64,000 bases of DNA, from NCBI GenBank assembly GCA_935421135.1, contig OW285187.1, positions 17,980,429 through 18,044,428 of the forward strand, in the 5' to 3' direction. Below are positions 24,401-32,888 of the stretch, piece by piece (positions within the stretch are counted from its first letter, which is position 1; the number at the start of each line of letters is the position of its first letter). Made by a program: the position numbers and the translations under genes. This DNA comes from Bugulina stolonifera (taxonomy: Eukaryota; Bryozoa; Gymnolaemata; Cheilostomatida; Bugulidae). The notes beneath the pieces were generated by a model. It saw nothing but the letters and a program-made list of their open reading frames with translations, had not been told where the DNA came from and did no database searches.

Positions 24401-27400
24401 CACACAAACTTTGAAAGAGATCAAACAAATGGTTTCAGAGATATTCAGTGCAGAGAAATGCAAAGAATCAAAAATTGACAAAATGTGAGGAGACAACTCC
24501 AAAAGAGCCATTTCCACAGGGCTCCCATTGCCACACCGTTAGGGTTAAAAAAATTTCCTGTTACAGATAGACTAAACTCAACGTTCTCTTTCACGTGGTA
24601 ACAAAGAAAATTAAATCTGTGTCGGGTCTGCAACCCACTCTGGGACAGTCCCCATGATTTGGCGCATATGTGAGATCAGTACTGTATTACAGATCTACAT
24701 GTACGCGTATTAACCATATCAGATACTGATCATAAACATGCTGACTTTAGTAACATGATTATGTACACGACCAGTATAATGATATAATAAAATCACTAGC
24801 ACTAAGTAACAAATTCGGCAATGAAAGCCTGGTATGTACTGCATCTAATAATATACCTGATACACATCAACTGGATTCTTTGAGCATAAGAAGTTCTTGC
24901 TGGTCTCCTGATTCAAAATGGCCACAGGATTCTCTACCTGTATATTGAAGTGATCTAATATTCTGGTGAGGTCTGCTTTTTTTGTGCTCACCAGCTTGCC
25001 AGAAGACGATTTTATTTTATAGTCACCACTGTTGCTCTGCCTTTGTAACCGTCTTTCTACTACAATGGTCTCTCCGTAAACCTCAGGGTGGTATGCATCA
25101 ACTCCCAAATTGTTGAGAACCACTTTAACATCGGACACGCTGGTAATAAAATAATTGAGTATAAAATAGATACTATGCAGTATAGACCTACACAGATTAG
25201 TTAATTGCAGCTGCTGGGGATGTACAATATAACAGCTGTGGCTATATACCAAAGGTAGTAGAAGAGAAGATAGGGCTCTCTGCCGAAAAAGTTAGACTAG
25301 TTAGTGCGGCTTTCAACAACCCCAAAAAATCAAATTGCACTAATTACAATTTGTAGCCTAATAAAGCAGGAAAGCCAAGTAGATGACCTCATTTCATTGA
25401 TAACGAGAGGATAGCTCTCAGTCACTACCTTGGAAGTGGGTAGAGCTATTGGAGCTCATGCTACAAATGAATAATCTATCTTGCTCTCCAATACCTCTGC
25501 AGGTACTTATGCATTAACAGTAACCATTGCGGTACTATTCTTATAAAACAGAAAATTACTTTTTTCCATCTTTAATAAATCCGGAGATCTGACTTCCTCG
25601 ACTAGTAGAACTGGCTTTGCCTCCCAAGCCAACAATAAGACCGGTGAGGAGAGCACTCTTTCCTGTCCCATTAAAGCCTGTCACAATATTCACCTGACAA
25701 TACATCAAATCAGCTGATTTAAAAGCAATTAAACCCTAACATACACATGCATATTGTATATAACAACTTGAAAAATTTAACATGAAGAGCAAATAATATA
25801 CATGTAGGTATCATAATCTAAAATGAGATGATGCACAGATGAGATTAAACATACATCAAACATACCCTTGGCTGAAAATCAAAACTCAGCTGTGCATGAT
25901 TCATGAAATTCCGTAGCTCAATGCGCTTTATGATGCCTGCATTCGGTTCAGCTGCCTGGAATAATATTGCAACACAAAATTACACTACTGGGCGAATGCA
26001 CCACCGGTTGTGCTACATTACAGCGCCGGGGTATCACGGGTGACCCAAATTTGACTACAATTTAATGAAAATAATTTATTTTAATTAAATTCAGTAAATA
26101 AAAATATATTTATTAAATTAAAACTCACATAGTCATCAAACAAACAAAAGTGATTGCTTCATCAAACTGGTAGGAGTAGTGAACTAGTCGACCGCTGTTG
26201 ATCTAGATCAAAATCTTTATTAAAGACAAACCGGTCCTAGTAATCTTGGTCTACAGAGCACTGGCCACCACATAATTTGATCTATTGGTTTTCTCATTGA
26301 GATTGTGTAGACAACTTCATAGTACCATAACTTAATGTAATCTGGCACTGCATTGTATAAATACATGTATATCATGGATTTCCAAACACTCAATATTGAA
26401 CCATGCACATCAAGGTGAGATTATACAGCATAATATTGAGAGGTGATTAAAAATTTTGTACTCATTCAGTATCTAGCTGGGTAGGGGCTTAGAACTATGG
26501 ATTGATATGAGGTAAAATAAATACATCAAGACTTTCCTAGTCAGAACAGAATTCAGGCACATGTATCAACTCTTGCATTTTCATACTTTTTCTGTTGGCA
26601 CCTCTGATAGATTAATATTCAAATTTAATAGGGTAATACCAGGGTTGGGTCCAAGTCAACAATTCAAGTCATTTCTAAAGTTTTGGAGACAAGTCAAGTC
26701 CAAATCAAGTCAGTGCTGCCTCAAGTCAAGTCAAATCAGCCGTCATGCAAGTCACAAGTCAAGTCGAAGCAGACTTGTCTACTTGCAAGTCGAAATGCAA
26801 GTCAAGTGGGGGACGATTTCAAAAATTTTGCATTTTTCAAAACATCACTTTTTCTTTTAGTAGAAATTTCAATGCATATTGTGACCTGACTTGGCAAGTG
26901 AAGTCAAATCCATGACTTGGACCCAGTTCTGGGTAATACTAGCTAACTTTTAGAGGTGCCCCTTGCTTGTGTTATCTAAAATAATCAACACCAAACAATA
27001 TGGATAGATTATATTATATGCACTACAATAGATGCACTAGTGGTCTAAAAATATACTATCAATTAAATTTTGAACAACTATTTAAATTTATTTCCTACGT
27101 TTAAACATTACAAAATAATATTAGTCCATATAGCTGTAATGTACATACACAGTCTATAGCCTACTAGTTTCCTGTTATTTGGTAAAATGTTAAACTCCAC
27201 TAACAACAAGCATATGAAGTGCAATAAATGAAGCTATAAATAGTTAAAACTTGCACATCCAATATACCAATATCTAAATGAACTGCACATGGAAAACAGT
27301 ATTTATACACATAAAATAATATGCAAAACAGAACAATTAGATCTCAGACGAACAACAGTAATCATACATGCATTATATATAAAGATGGGCAAAGCTTCAA

Positions 27401-30400
27401 CAAGCTTTCTGTATAGCAGAAATCAACTCATAGAGAGTGTGGTGAAACTGTCCAGCTGTGTGGGTAGGCTGATTGTCACAATACATGCCGTCGAGAAATC
27501 TTTTTTTGGTGTTGCTGAGGTGGCCGTGATGGTAGCAGTTTCAGTCACATGCTTGCCAGAACGCCGGTGGTTGGTGCTAATTGGGTATCTTCTTCTTGAT
27601 ACTGATTTGCTGGGACGCCGTACCAGTTTGGCCACAACTGTAATAACATCGATATCATCAGATCACATGGAACCTACATGCATGTGTAAAGAGGCAGGGA
27701 TCTTATTGTGCTATAGGTGAGTATGATTAAAGTATACAAGTTATATTTCAGCTGATAGATGCATTGGAGTGTTTCTCTCATTTTAATTATCATATCTTAT
27801 TTATTAAACTAGAACACTAATACTAATTCAGAGAAATAATTAGGCCACTTATAACAATATTTATTATTTTATTATTATTAAAAATAATTAAATAATAATA
27901 ATTATGATATAAATAATAATTTAATAACATAATGAACAAGAATGTTTCATGTTTTGTTACTGGGCAAGATCATGCAGCAAGCAACAGCTGCTGTTAAAGG
28001 GTATAACCAGTAATGGTGCCCTACTTTGAAGTTGGTTTTTGTACTGTTCTATACTTGATATTCAAACAACTACTTTACAGTATACTAAACTAACATATAT
28101 TCTGTAATTACCAACCAAATATTTGCATTTTATAACCCTCCTTGTGCCTCAATTAATGAAATTAAAACTGGTTTTATACAATTGAAAAATTACAAGTTGT
28201 CTTCTTTTTGCGATATTCGAAAACTATTCTGTGTGACTACGGTTTCCGGGATCGACGATTTTTGGGGAGATAACTTTATACTAATATCCATATAATGCTA
28301 TGCATATACCAGTTTTCCATACTTTCATTTCAATTTCTAGGCTGCAGCTTACAAATTGAGTGGATTAATTGCGTTTTCCCAGCATTAGCAGTGCACTAAC
28401 ATAGACCTAGCATTATTTGTCTACGATGCAAATGCATTGATACTTATAGACAATATAATATTCATACATTTTATTGTTATAAAATTAATAATGTATGTCA
28501 AATGTACATGTATGCACATTGTAGCAGCGAGAAGGTCTATATTGTTGAAGGTACCAAATGGCATATTTGTAAAATGGAATATTATGTAATCATGAATTCT
28601 TTATTATATCAACATGCAAGTATAAAAGGTTTACACAATATTATTTGAAATAATTTCTGACACTCTTCTACCCATGAAAAACATTGGGAACAGTGTTATT
28701 AAAATTACACACAAAAATATTATACTGTAGGTGGTTAGGCTATAATAGATTCTATGGTAGCTTTATCTATTGAATTGAAACAAACAGTTGGCTAGCTACA
28801 ATATGTAGATCTATGCAATTACAAAGCACCAATGATTATCATGTAGCATTTACCAGTGCTACTATGGTTTCATAACATAGCCAACAGACACCATTGTGCC
28901 AGAAAGCATTGAGCAGTTGGAGCAGAGGTGTACAAGTGGAGGAGGCTCCAGCAGAGTGCAGATTGAACTGTGTTATAATCAAATTCCAATTTCACGGCCT
29001 GGGTTTCAACAGTTGGACACTGGTAAGATGATAGTTGGTGAGGTAGAGGTCACTGGCCAGCCAAGGAAGTGCGGAGTAAGGATATCATCTAACTTTCTCC
29101 ACTACTGCACCTAGATGTAAAAGCAATGGACAAATATTTAACTTCAAGGAGACTGCCAGCAGGGATACCAGACCAACTGCAATGATGAATGAGGCTTCTT
29201 CCTAAAGCTGTTCCTGTTGAACTGGATGGTGTACCCTCCATCAGCGTTTCTTACGATATTCCAAGGCATATGACACTTTGTCTAGAACATCTTACCAGAA
29301 TCTGTAACCAAGAAATGACTGTCTCATGTATTACTTTCATTTGCACACTGATATACCTACACACACAGTCTTCATGTGGAACAATGAATAATTATTACAA
29401 TAACTAAATTTAAAATCATTAAAGACTCTGTTTGAGATACAGGATTTCTAGTAGTTATTCATACAAATACCCACCTGAAGAGCTATATGGATATGAAACT
29501 GTATTCTCTTGAAAGCATCGGCTAGTGCATGGTAAAATTCCTTAGTGCTTCACTACTACAGACCCGTAGAATAAAGTAAGAGAGCGTACCAGCATCTGGT
29601 GGCCCAACTGCAGTCTACAACACAAGTCAACAAGCTTTATGTGTTAGTATCGACTCAACACTGGTAGCATGCCTACTATCTTAAGTATTAGTAGTAGTAA
29701 TAGCAGCAGTAGTTTACTAGCAGAATAAAAGAAACATTGGTGGTGTTTAGCTGTAGTTAGTCTTAGCAGTAGGGATAGTTATTTATAGTAGTAGTTAGCA
29801 GTAAGTGACAGTGATAGCAGTGTAGTAGTAGTACTAGGGCGATTCCAATAGTGGCGATTAGTTATGCTTGTATTTTGGTAGCAATCATGTAAACAGTTAA
29901 AATCAGCAGTAGTAATAGTAGTAGTTAGTTGTAGTAATAGTTAGTCGTAGTAATAGTCGTAGACAAGTGCTAGGGAGTAGTGGTTTGTTATGGCTATAGT
30001 ATCAGTAGAATCATCAAAAGTTAAACTATCGATAGTAACAGTAGTAGTTAGATATAGTAGTCGCCGAGTCATGACAGTGTAGGCCCAATATTCTTATAAT
30101 CACATAGGCCTATCATTATAGAGAATAGTTAACAGTATCAATAGGGTTTGTCACGGTCACTGAGGCTAAAGTAAATCTCCTAATGGTCAGTATTTTGGAA
30201 CAGACCCATAATAATGGCCAAACATACATAGGATACTGATTTCCCTCTTTCAGTCATTGGGCTTACATACTGGTTATTTTAACTTTATTAATCTGAACAC
30301 ACGCCATGAAATGAAAATTAGCAAGATTTAAATAAACAGCGAAGATAGAAATAGGACACCAGTGAAGCATGGAGGTGAAGTGAAGTACTGCAATCCGATA

Positions 30401-32443
30401 CTATGGGATGTCTCCAAAGAATTTGTGATCAAACCCCCTAACCCCATCATTTCAACTAATTTTTATTTTCAATATCATTTTTTCATTTAATTAAAATTAA
30501 TTATCTGCGAGTTGTTTCAAACTGTCTTTTTTGACGCTTTACCATAGTTATCCAATTAACAGTTTTCATCATTTATATTTAGCCTATGTTTTGGTAAAAG
30601 CAACACACTAAATAAATTGAGAGATAGATCATTATACTGATTGGCATTGTCTTTAATTGAGTCTTTTGACTTTTAATCATCAATTCACAGCGACTAGCAA
30701 GCAGTAACTGGTGATTCATTTGTCTTGCATCTAGCCAACCGTAATCTGATGCCAAATAAACGTGATTGCAGTCTCTGATCTTATTGCAGTCTCGTCTTAG
30801 TTTATACTTTATGTTATATTAATATTTCCCACTGAATCTGACTGAGAGTCAGTGCAGCTCCACTGAACTACGAATGAAACCCGTAGCAGTATAGTTATTA
30901 ACTAACTACATATATAAGTAAATAATAACAAACACAATTATAGTTGATATTAATAACAAACAAAGAAATCAGAAATTATAACAATTATAAAATAATATAA
31001 CTTCATTTGAATTTCTAATTTCAAATTTGTTTATTAATAAAATAATTGTAATACAAAGAAGGGTCTTTATATTGAAATTACAGTTATTTGTTGAAATTTT
31101 ATTTACTTGTAATTAATTAGTAACTATACTATTAGCGTTTTTTATAGTTCAGTGGAACTGCAGTAACTGTCAGTCAGAGTCGGTGGGAAATAATTTAGTA
31201 GGATTAGAAAAAAATGAACAAATACTTATTACAATATAACTTGATTCGATTTCTTACTGATGAATGAATATGCATTGTAGACCATGCCGTGAGCTATTAG
31301 TCAGTATAAAAGACAAGTGTAAGTAGCAGAAATCTTTAGAAATTACTAAAAAAAACACAAGTGGCCGTCCGCACACCACTAAACTGCGAATGCGCAAATT
31401 TACCGGAAACAGCACGGTTATAGCAATACAGTGGTTTTAACGGGGCATATAGTAATCACCTCGTATATCGGTGTAAATCTGCAGATCTGAGACTACCAAT
31501 AGGGATGCGCCCATGACTAATCAGATAATCCAATTTTTTGGCTAAAACCGCGGATTTTGAAATTAGTGAAATTGACGTCAGAAACCGCCAGATTTCGATC
31601 TATCGCTATAGAATCACTTCAAAATTTGTGATTTTTCCCTTTAACAATGATGCTAAATCTTTACTCTATTCATATACAGATGAGTACTTCACTAACCAGT
31701 GCTGCAGTCCATAACGAATACGATACAATATCAAAAAGTAGAAATCTTCATAAATTAGAATGTGAATATTTCAGTAAGCACGTTGTTGAGGCAGGAAGTA
31801 GAGAATGTTATCATCGGCAACGGATTACATTTTAGAGAAACACTGAAACTATATGTAGTTTGTACAAAAGTGTCGGGCTAACGCCTGACGAAATCAACGA
31901 GGTCTACTTACATGTATCTTGCGCTATTGTGTATGAACAATTTGATTTGGCCAGTTTGTCTTCAGCAATGACTTTAATTTAGTTAGTCACTTTTAGCGAC
32001 TGAGTTTAAATAAAATAAACATATTTCTATTTACTGAATTTAATTAAAGTAAATTGCTTTCATTCAATTTTAATCAAATTTGAGTCACCCCGGCACTGGA
32101 CCCCGTGATACCAACCATGCACCACACCATGCTTTTCAATAGGAAGCATAAGGGTATGCATGAGCTCATACATGGATATTTTATTACCTACAGCACATAG
32201 AATGTACATGTATATGGCACACTAAAAACACAAGTTATATCAGTATTATCAGCATGGCTACTTCCTATTTTCTGCTCATAGATCTTATAGTATCTCAAAT
32301 TCCAGGACTGCAACATGTACGCACATGTAGCTGTCAGATAGTTGCCCAACCAAAAACTACCTAAAGAAACCAACCTGCCCACCACAGTTTTTTCTCCGTT
32401 TTGTTGTCACCAATTCAGTGGAATCTATCTTTCTTTTCCCCAT
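8580..32443 (-). CDS. SMC6: SMC6, structural maintenance of chromosomes protein 6 (21 exons)
   Basis: SMC6 pairs with SMC5 in the nuclear SMC5/6 complex, an ATP-driven DNA-entrapping machine for recombinational repair and replication-fork maintenance. Joining 21 exons gives 3195 nt, 1064 aa plus stop, close to the usual length (about 1090 aa in vertebrates). The order is: basic N terminus (1-23), Walker A GFNGTGKS (59-66), N-terminal coiled coil (about 200-460), hinge (about 462-620, with KPVGPLGA and YDVQSDRA), C-terminal coiled coil (about 655-900), signature LSGGEK (978-983) and Walker B CMDEFD (D1006, E1007). All introns are GT-AG and phases agree throughout. Exons, 5' to 3': 32375-32443, 25866-25955, 25560-25693, 24857-25139, 20873-20974, 18460-18678, 18127-18362, 17243-17407, 16644-16879, 16042-16277, 15680-15766, 14751-14857, 14438-14597, 13473-13706, 13191-13331, 12730-12845, 12257-12356, 11898-12056, 9840-10001, 8843-8940, 8580-8640. 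The protein ends at DPKRG, without the QTTLPF-type tail I recall from vertebrate SMC6. UTRs are undefined. Confidence 0.94.
8843..8940 (-). CDS. SMC6: SMC6 exon 20
   Basis: Encodes residues 1013-1045; [10 protein letters not shown] and QFILLTPQD include the switch region after Walker B. Acceptor TTTCAG, donor AAG|GTAAAC; it ends in phase 2. Confidence 0.94.
9480..9780. repeat. Degenerate TAGTG/GTAGT simple repeat
   Basis: About 300 bp of imperfect TAGTGTAGTG-type repeats lie in SMC6 intron 19. His/Tyr/Thr-rich open frames here are only translations of the repeat. Confidence 0.8.
9840..10001 (-). CDS. SMC6: SMC6 exon 19 (signature and Walker B)
   Basis: Encodes residues 959-1012 with the ABC signature [10 protein letters not shown] and Walker [12 protein letters not shown], including the catalytic Asp-Glu pair. 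Acceptor GGTAG|GTGTAC, donor ATG|GTGAG. Confidence 0.95.
10061..11735 (+). repeat. Tandem repeat array, about 470-bp unit with hairpin
   Basis: Intron 18 of SMC6 holds at least four full or partial copies of one unit. Shared blocks include TGCTGCCGGT-ATCTCGGCTCC, GGGGTGGGTACC-GGCCCACC and GGAGTTGTCT. Spacing between the last full copies is 466-471 bp. Complete copies end in the perfect hairpin CAAGCACGAAGTGCTTG (10415-10431, 11246-11262, 11712-11728). The sequence TATAAAAAGAC(G/A)AAACGGT recurs after the first and second of these. A TACATACCTACCATATACAT sub-array separates copies one and two. The superfamily is unknown; a non-autonomous element amplified in tandem is likely. Confidence 0.75.
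11898..12056 (-). CDS. SMC6: SMC6 exon 18
   Basis: Encodes residues 906-958, the start of the C-terminal head lobe. [20 protein letters not shown] corresponds to the conserved LYFDNLLSQRAYCGKMNF. Acceptor TTACAG, donor AGG|GTAATG. Confidence 0.94.
12257..12356 (-). CDS. SMC6: SMC6 exon 17
   Basis: Encodes residues 872-905, the last part of the coil. Acceptor GTTTAG, donor AAG|GTACAT; it restores phase 0. Confidence 0.88.
12412..12460. repeat. (CA)n microsatellite
   Basis: About 49 bp of CA repeats with CGCG interruptions, in SMC6 intron 16. Confidence 0.95.
12730..12845 (-). CDS. SMC6: SMC6 exon 16
   Basis: Encodes residues 834-872, a basic coiled coil near the head. Acceptor TCATTAG, donor CAGTT|GTGAG; it ends in phase 2. 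Confidence 0.88.
13191..13331 (-). CDS. SMC6: SMC6 exon 15
   Basis: Encodes residues 787-833; [11 protein letters not shown] aligns with the vertebrate DELNLADSEVD. Acceptor TTTCTAG, donor GAG|GTAAG, phase 0. Confidence 0.9.
13473..13706 (-). CDS. SMC6: SMC6 exon 14
   Basis: Encodes residues 709-786, C-terminal coiled coil ending in DPLK as in other SMC6 proteins. Acceptor ATACAG|GATATG, donor AAG|GTTTG. Confidence 0.9.
13758..13975. repeat. 20-bp minisatellite
   Basis: About ten imperfect copies of GAGTATCTAGTGTGAGTACA lie head to tail in SMC6 intron 13, with more degenerate copies at the left edge. Confidence 0.85.
14266..14290. repeat. (ACATGT)n short array
   Basis: A run of ACATGTAC hexamer repeats in SMC6 intron 13, self-complementary and therefore able to form a hairpin. 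It is the densest case of a word scattered over the whole window. Confidence 0.85.
14438..14597 (-). CDS. SMC6: SMC6 exon 13
   Basis: Encodes residues 655-708, a heptad-like Lys/Glu/Leu-rich coiled coil. Acceptor AATTTAG, donor ACT|GTGAG; it ends in phase 0. Confidence 0.9.
14751..14857 (-). CDS. SMC6: SMC6 exon 12
   Basis: Encodes residues 620-655, with [14 protein letters not shown] matching the conserved RPKFLSRDVDSEI entry into the returning coil. Acceptor TTTGCAG, donor TCAG|GTAGA; it ends in phase 2. Confidence 0.92.
15108..15667. mobile_element. hAT element, TAGTGCTG family, in SMC6 intron 11
   Basis: It begins TCGTGCTGCACGGTG and ends CTGCTCAGCACTA, the same termini as the element at 34410-35402. 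The flanks GTTTTTAC (15100-15107) and CTTTTTAC (15668-15675) agree at 7 of 8 positions. Interior blocks such as TTCAGTTTTTC and GTGACAACTCCC are shared with the other copy. It has no coding capacity. Confidence 0.82.
15680..15766 (-). CDS. SMC6: SMC6 exon 11 (hinge end)
   Basis: Encodes residues 591-619, the last hinge strand ([12 protein letters not shown]). Acceptor TCTCTAG, donor GTG|GTAAG. A hAT element begins 12 bp beyond this donor, at 15667. Confidence 0.9.
16042..16277 (-). CDS. SMC6: SMC6 exon 10 (hinge)
   Basis: Encodes residues 512-590 of the hinge, with [14 protein letters not shown] corresponding to the conserved YDVRHRAAYHPDFPT region. Acceptor CAATAG, donor CCAG|GTTAG; it ends in phase 0. 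Confidence 0.93.
16644..16879 (-). CDS. SMC6: SMC6 exon 9 (hinge start)
   Basis: Encodes residues 433-512 and enters the hinge with [15 protein letters not shown] and [10 protein letters not shown], both recognisable SMC6 hinge motifs. Acceptor TTTGCAG, donor TTA|GTGAG; it ends in phase 1. Confidence 0.94.
17243..17407 (-). CDS. SMC6: SMC6 exon 8
   Basis: Encodes residues 378-433 of the N-terminal coiled-coil arm. Acceptor CATGCAG|CTCACA, donor CATGC|GTAAG; phase 2 at both ends. Confidence 0.9.
18127..18362 (-). CDS. SMC6: SMC6 exon 7
   Basis: Encodes residues 300-378, a Glu/Lys/Gln-rich coiled coil. Acceptor TTTTTAG, donor CCAG|GTATG; it ends in phase 2. Confidence 0.9.
18460..18678 (-). 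CDS. SMC6: SMC6 exon 6
   Basis: Encodes residues 227-299, charged coiled coil containing the conserved LAWAEV. Acceptor TTGTAG, donor AAG|GTATG, phase 0 at both ends. Confidence 0.92.
19979..20822. mobile_element. hAT-type element rich in CAAGTCGACTTG words
   Basis: The left terminus CAGAGCTGGGTCCAAGTCA (19979) matches that of the intact MITE at 26640. The interior is full of CAAGTC/GACTTG repeats. The right end, near GACTTGTACTCAACTCAG, is a poor match and no exact duplication was found. It lies in SMC6 intron 5 and ends about 50 bp from exon 5. Confidence 0.6.
20873..20974 (-). CDS. SMC6: SMC6 exon 5
   Basis: Encodes residues 193-226 starting [11 protein letters not shown], the conserved head-to-coil transition of SMC6. 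The spacing from this motif to LAWAEV in exon 6 equals that in human SMC6, so no exon is missing. Donor GCA|GTAAGT; acceptor TTTTTAG. Confidence 0.93.
21514..22289 (+). repeat. Left arm of long inverted repeat
   Basis: Pairs with 23893-24666 along its whole length with scattered mismatches and small indels. The inner border is sharp, at CTATATACTGTGG. Confidence 0.85.
22570..23481 (+). CDS. Two-exon gene of the long-inverted-repeat element
   Basis: Exon 1 runs 22570-22714 ([10 protein letters not shown]..., donor CAG|GTATG, phase 1) and exon 2 runs 22985-23481 (acceptor CATCTAG). Together they give 213 aa. Exon 2 holds a cysteine/histidine cluster, [10 protein letters not shown] followed by [10 protein letters not shown], which could bind a metal ion. 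A +1 frame after the stop continues as [15 protein letters not shown] and ERIMNEF, so the original protein was longer and is now frameshifted. The CCxPF-H, CxxC and LLTLLPxSW pattern resembles uncharacterised proteins that I recall as common in cnidarian and sponge gene sets; this is a weak recollection. Its function is unknown, perhaps DNA binding or regulation for the element. Confidence 0.5.
23482..23885 (+). pseudogene. Frameshifted continuation of the element's gene
   Basis: The frame one base over from the upstream gene stays open from about 23476 to 23631 with LLTLLPHCW-like sequence. Another frame is open from 23676 to 23885 before meeting the right inverted arm. I read this as the decayed C-terminal half of the same protein. 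Confidence 0.4.
23893..24666 (-). repeat. Right arm of long inverted repeat
   Basis: Reverse-complement partner of 21514-22289. It ends GACAGTCCCCATGATTTGG-CGCA at 24666. Confidence 0.85.
24857..25139 (-). CDS. SMC6: SMC6 exon 4
   Basis: Encodes residues 98-192. The conserved SMC6 segment [12 protein letters not shown] is followed by LNQE, completing the N-terminal head lobe. Acceptor TACCAG|CGTGTC, donor TATCAG|GTATAT; it ends in phase 0 before the intron that holds the long-inverted-repeat element. Confidence 0.95.
25560..25693 (-). CDS. SMC6: SMC6 exon 3 (Walker A)
   Basis: Encodes residues 54-98 with the ATP-binding Walker A loop GFNGTGKS at 59-66, followed by [10 protein letters not shown]. 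Acceptor TGTCAG|GTGAAT, donor AAA|GTAATT; it ends in phase 2. Confidence 0.95.
25866..25955 (-). CDS. SMC6: SMC6 exon 2
   Basis: Encodes residues 24-53, including [14 protein letters not shown], the first beta strands of the SMC head. Acceptor CCAG|GCAGCT, donor AGG|GTATG; both ends are phase 0. Confidence 0.92.
26640..26931. mobile_element. hAT MITE with exact 8-bp duplication
   Basis: Termini CAGGGTTGGGTCCAAGTC and GACTTGGACCCAGTTCTG. The 8-mer GGTAATAC flanks it exactly at 26632-26639 and 26932-26939. The 292-bp interior is almost wholly CAAGTC/GACTTG words. Same family as 19979-20822. Confidence 0.88.
30835..31190. mobile_element. MITE with TA flanks
   Basis: Inverted termini TTTCCCACTGAATCTGACTG and TTTCCCACCGACTCTGACTG extend over about 45 bp. 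TA is present at 30833-30834 and 31191-31192, as for Tc1/mariner-type elements. It is 356 bp with no coding capacity. Confidence 0.7.
32375..32443 (-). CDS. SMC6: SMC6 exon 1 (start codon)
   Basis: Encodes residues 1-23, beginning MGKRKIDS and containing a basic KRRK patch that could serve in nuclear import. The ATG is the first in frame and matches the short Lys/Arg-rich start of other SMC6 proteins. The donor is CAG|GTTGG, phase 0, and joins exon 2 in frame across a 6.4-kb intron. It is the least certain exon because the N terminus is poorly conserved. Confidence 0.75.
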
Positions 32444-32683
32444 CCTCACTAGCTACAACAGATCAATAGAATCAAAAGAACTACAATTGTCATACCCAGT
32501 TAGTAAAGTGAGGTAAGATGCAATGTAAATTGCATTCTTTGATGTTGTTGTCCTTTACATTATCATGTGCCCAGACAATGGCAAATGTCACATCACACTC
32601 AGTGACCTTGTTCAGCCGGGGTTTGTTGCTGGTCTTACTAACCACAAGACCATTCAGTATATCATGCGTACCAAAAATTGAGT
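32444..32683. promoter_or_regulatory. Presumed SMC6 5' flank
   Basis: This 240-bp gap between the SMC6 ATG and the first LINE remnant must hold the 5' UTR, or a 5' UTR intron, and probably core promoter elements. I can point to no convincing TATA box or initiator. Confidence 0.3.
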
Positions 32684-32865
32684 ATTAATAATAATAATAA
32701 CAATAATAATAATAATAATAGACAGGAAATAGACAGGGCACAATTCTCTGCCCTGTTAGGATCTGCGAGGATTTTAAGGAGAGTGCTGGATATCTGAGGT
32801 CACGGGACCTGACCGGATTCCAACATCCAACCAGCTAAGAGCTGAGAAAAATCAACACGTAAAAT
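32684..32865 (+). mobile_element. LINE 3'-end fragment between AAT microsatellites
   Basis: An (AAT)n tract (32684-32721) is followed by sequence encoding FSALLGSARILRRVLDI, the extreme C terminus of the same kind of LINE as the next entry, then by a stop and a short 3' UTR. A second (AAT)n tract (32866-32890) follows, as expected for a 3' tail. Confidence 0.65.
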
Positions 32866-32888
32866 ATAATAATAATAATAATAATAAT

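Larger units (their letters stand above)
21514..24666. mobile_element. Long-inverted-repeat DNA transposon in SMC6 intron 4
   Basis: A 3.15-kb element with inverted arms of about 775 bp (21514-22289 and 23893-24666) around a 1.6-kb core. The arms start TGGGCCAAATCATGGGG and TGCGCCAAATCATGGGG. TA flanks both ends, at 21512-21513 and 24667-24668, which would fit a TA-duplicating superfamily, though TA is weak evidence alone. The core encodes a two-exon plus-strand gene (22570-23481) but no recognised transposase. A diverged relative lies near 53940-54660. Confidence 0.8.
26029..32095. mobile_element. About 6-kb interval bounded by inverted repeats in SMC6 intron 1
   Basis: Sequence from CAGCGCCGGGGT at about 26021-26032 through TTTAATTAAATTCAGTAAAT (to about 26100) recurs inverted at about 32013-32098. 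The outer ends read CAG(C/T)GCCGGGGT. GGTATCACGGG also occurs at both borders but in a shifted position, so the exact ends are unclear and no target duplication is confirmed. It may be one 6-kb hAT-like transposon, or two related short elements in opposite orientation. Inside are an intact hAT MITE, a TA MITE and unassigned open frames (27289-27720 plus; 27423-27635 minus; 28885-29023 plus, which ends at a good donor). None resembles a transposase I know. Confidence 0.5.

Noticed and set aside
29440..29640. Minus-strand exon-like segment as an extra SMC6 exon
   Set aside because: Exons 1 and 2 already join in phase 0, and the best frame here ends in a stop, so it cannot be inserted. It may belong to the repeat in intron 1.
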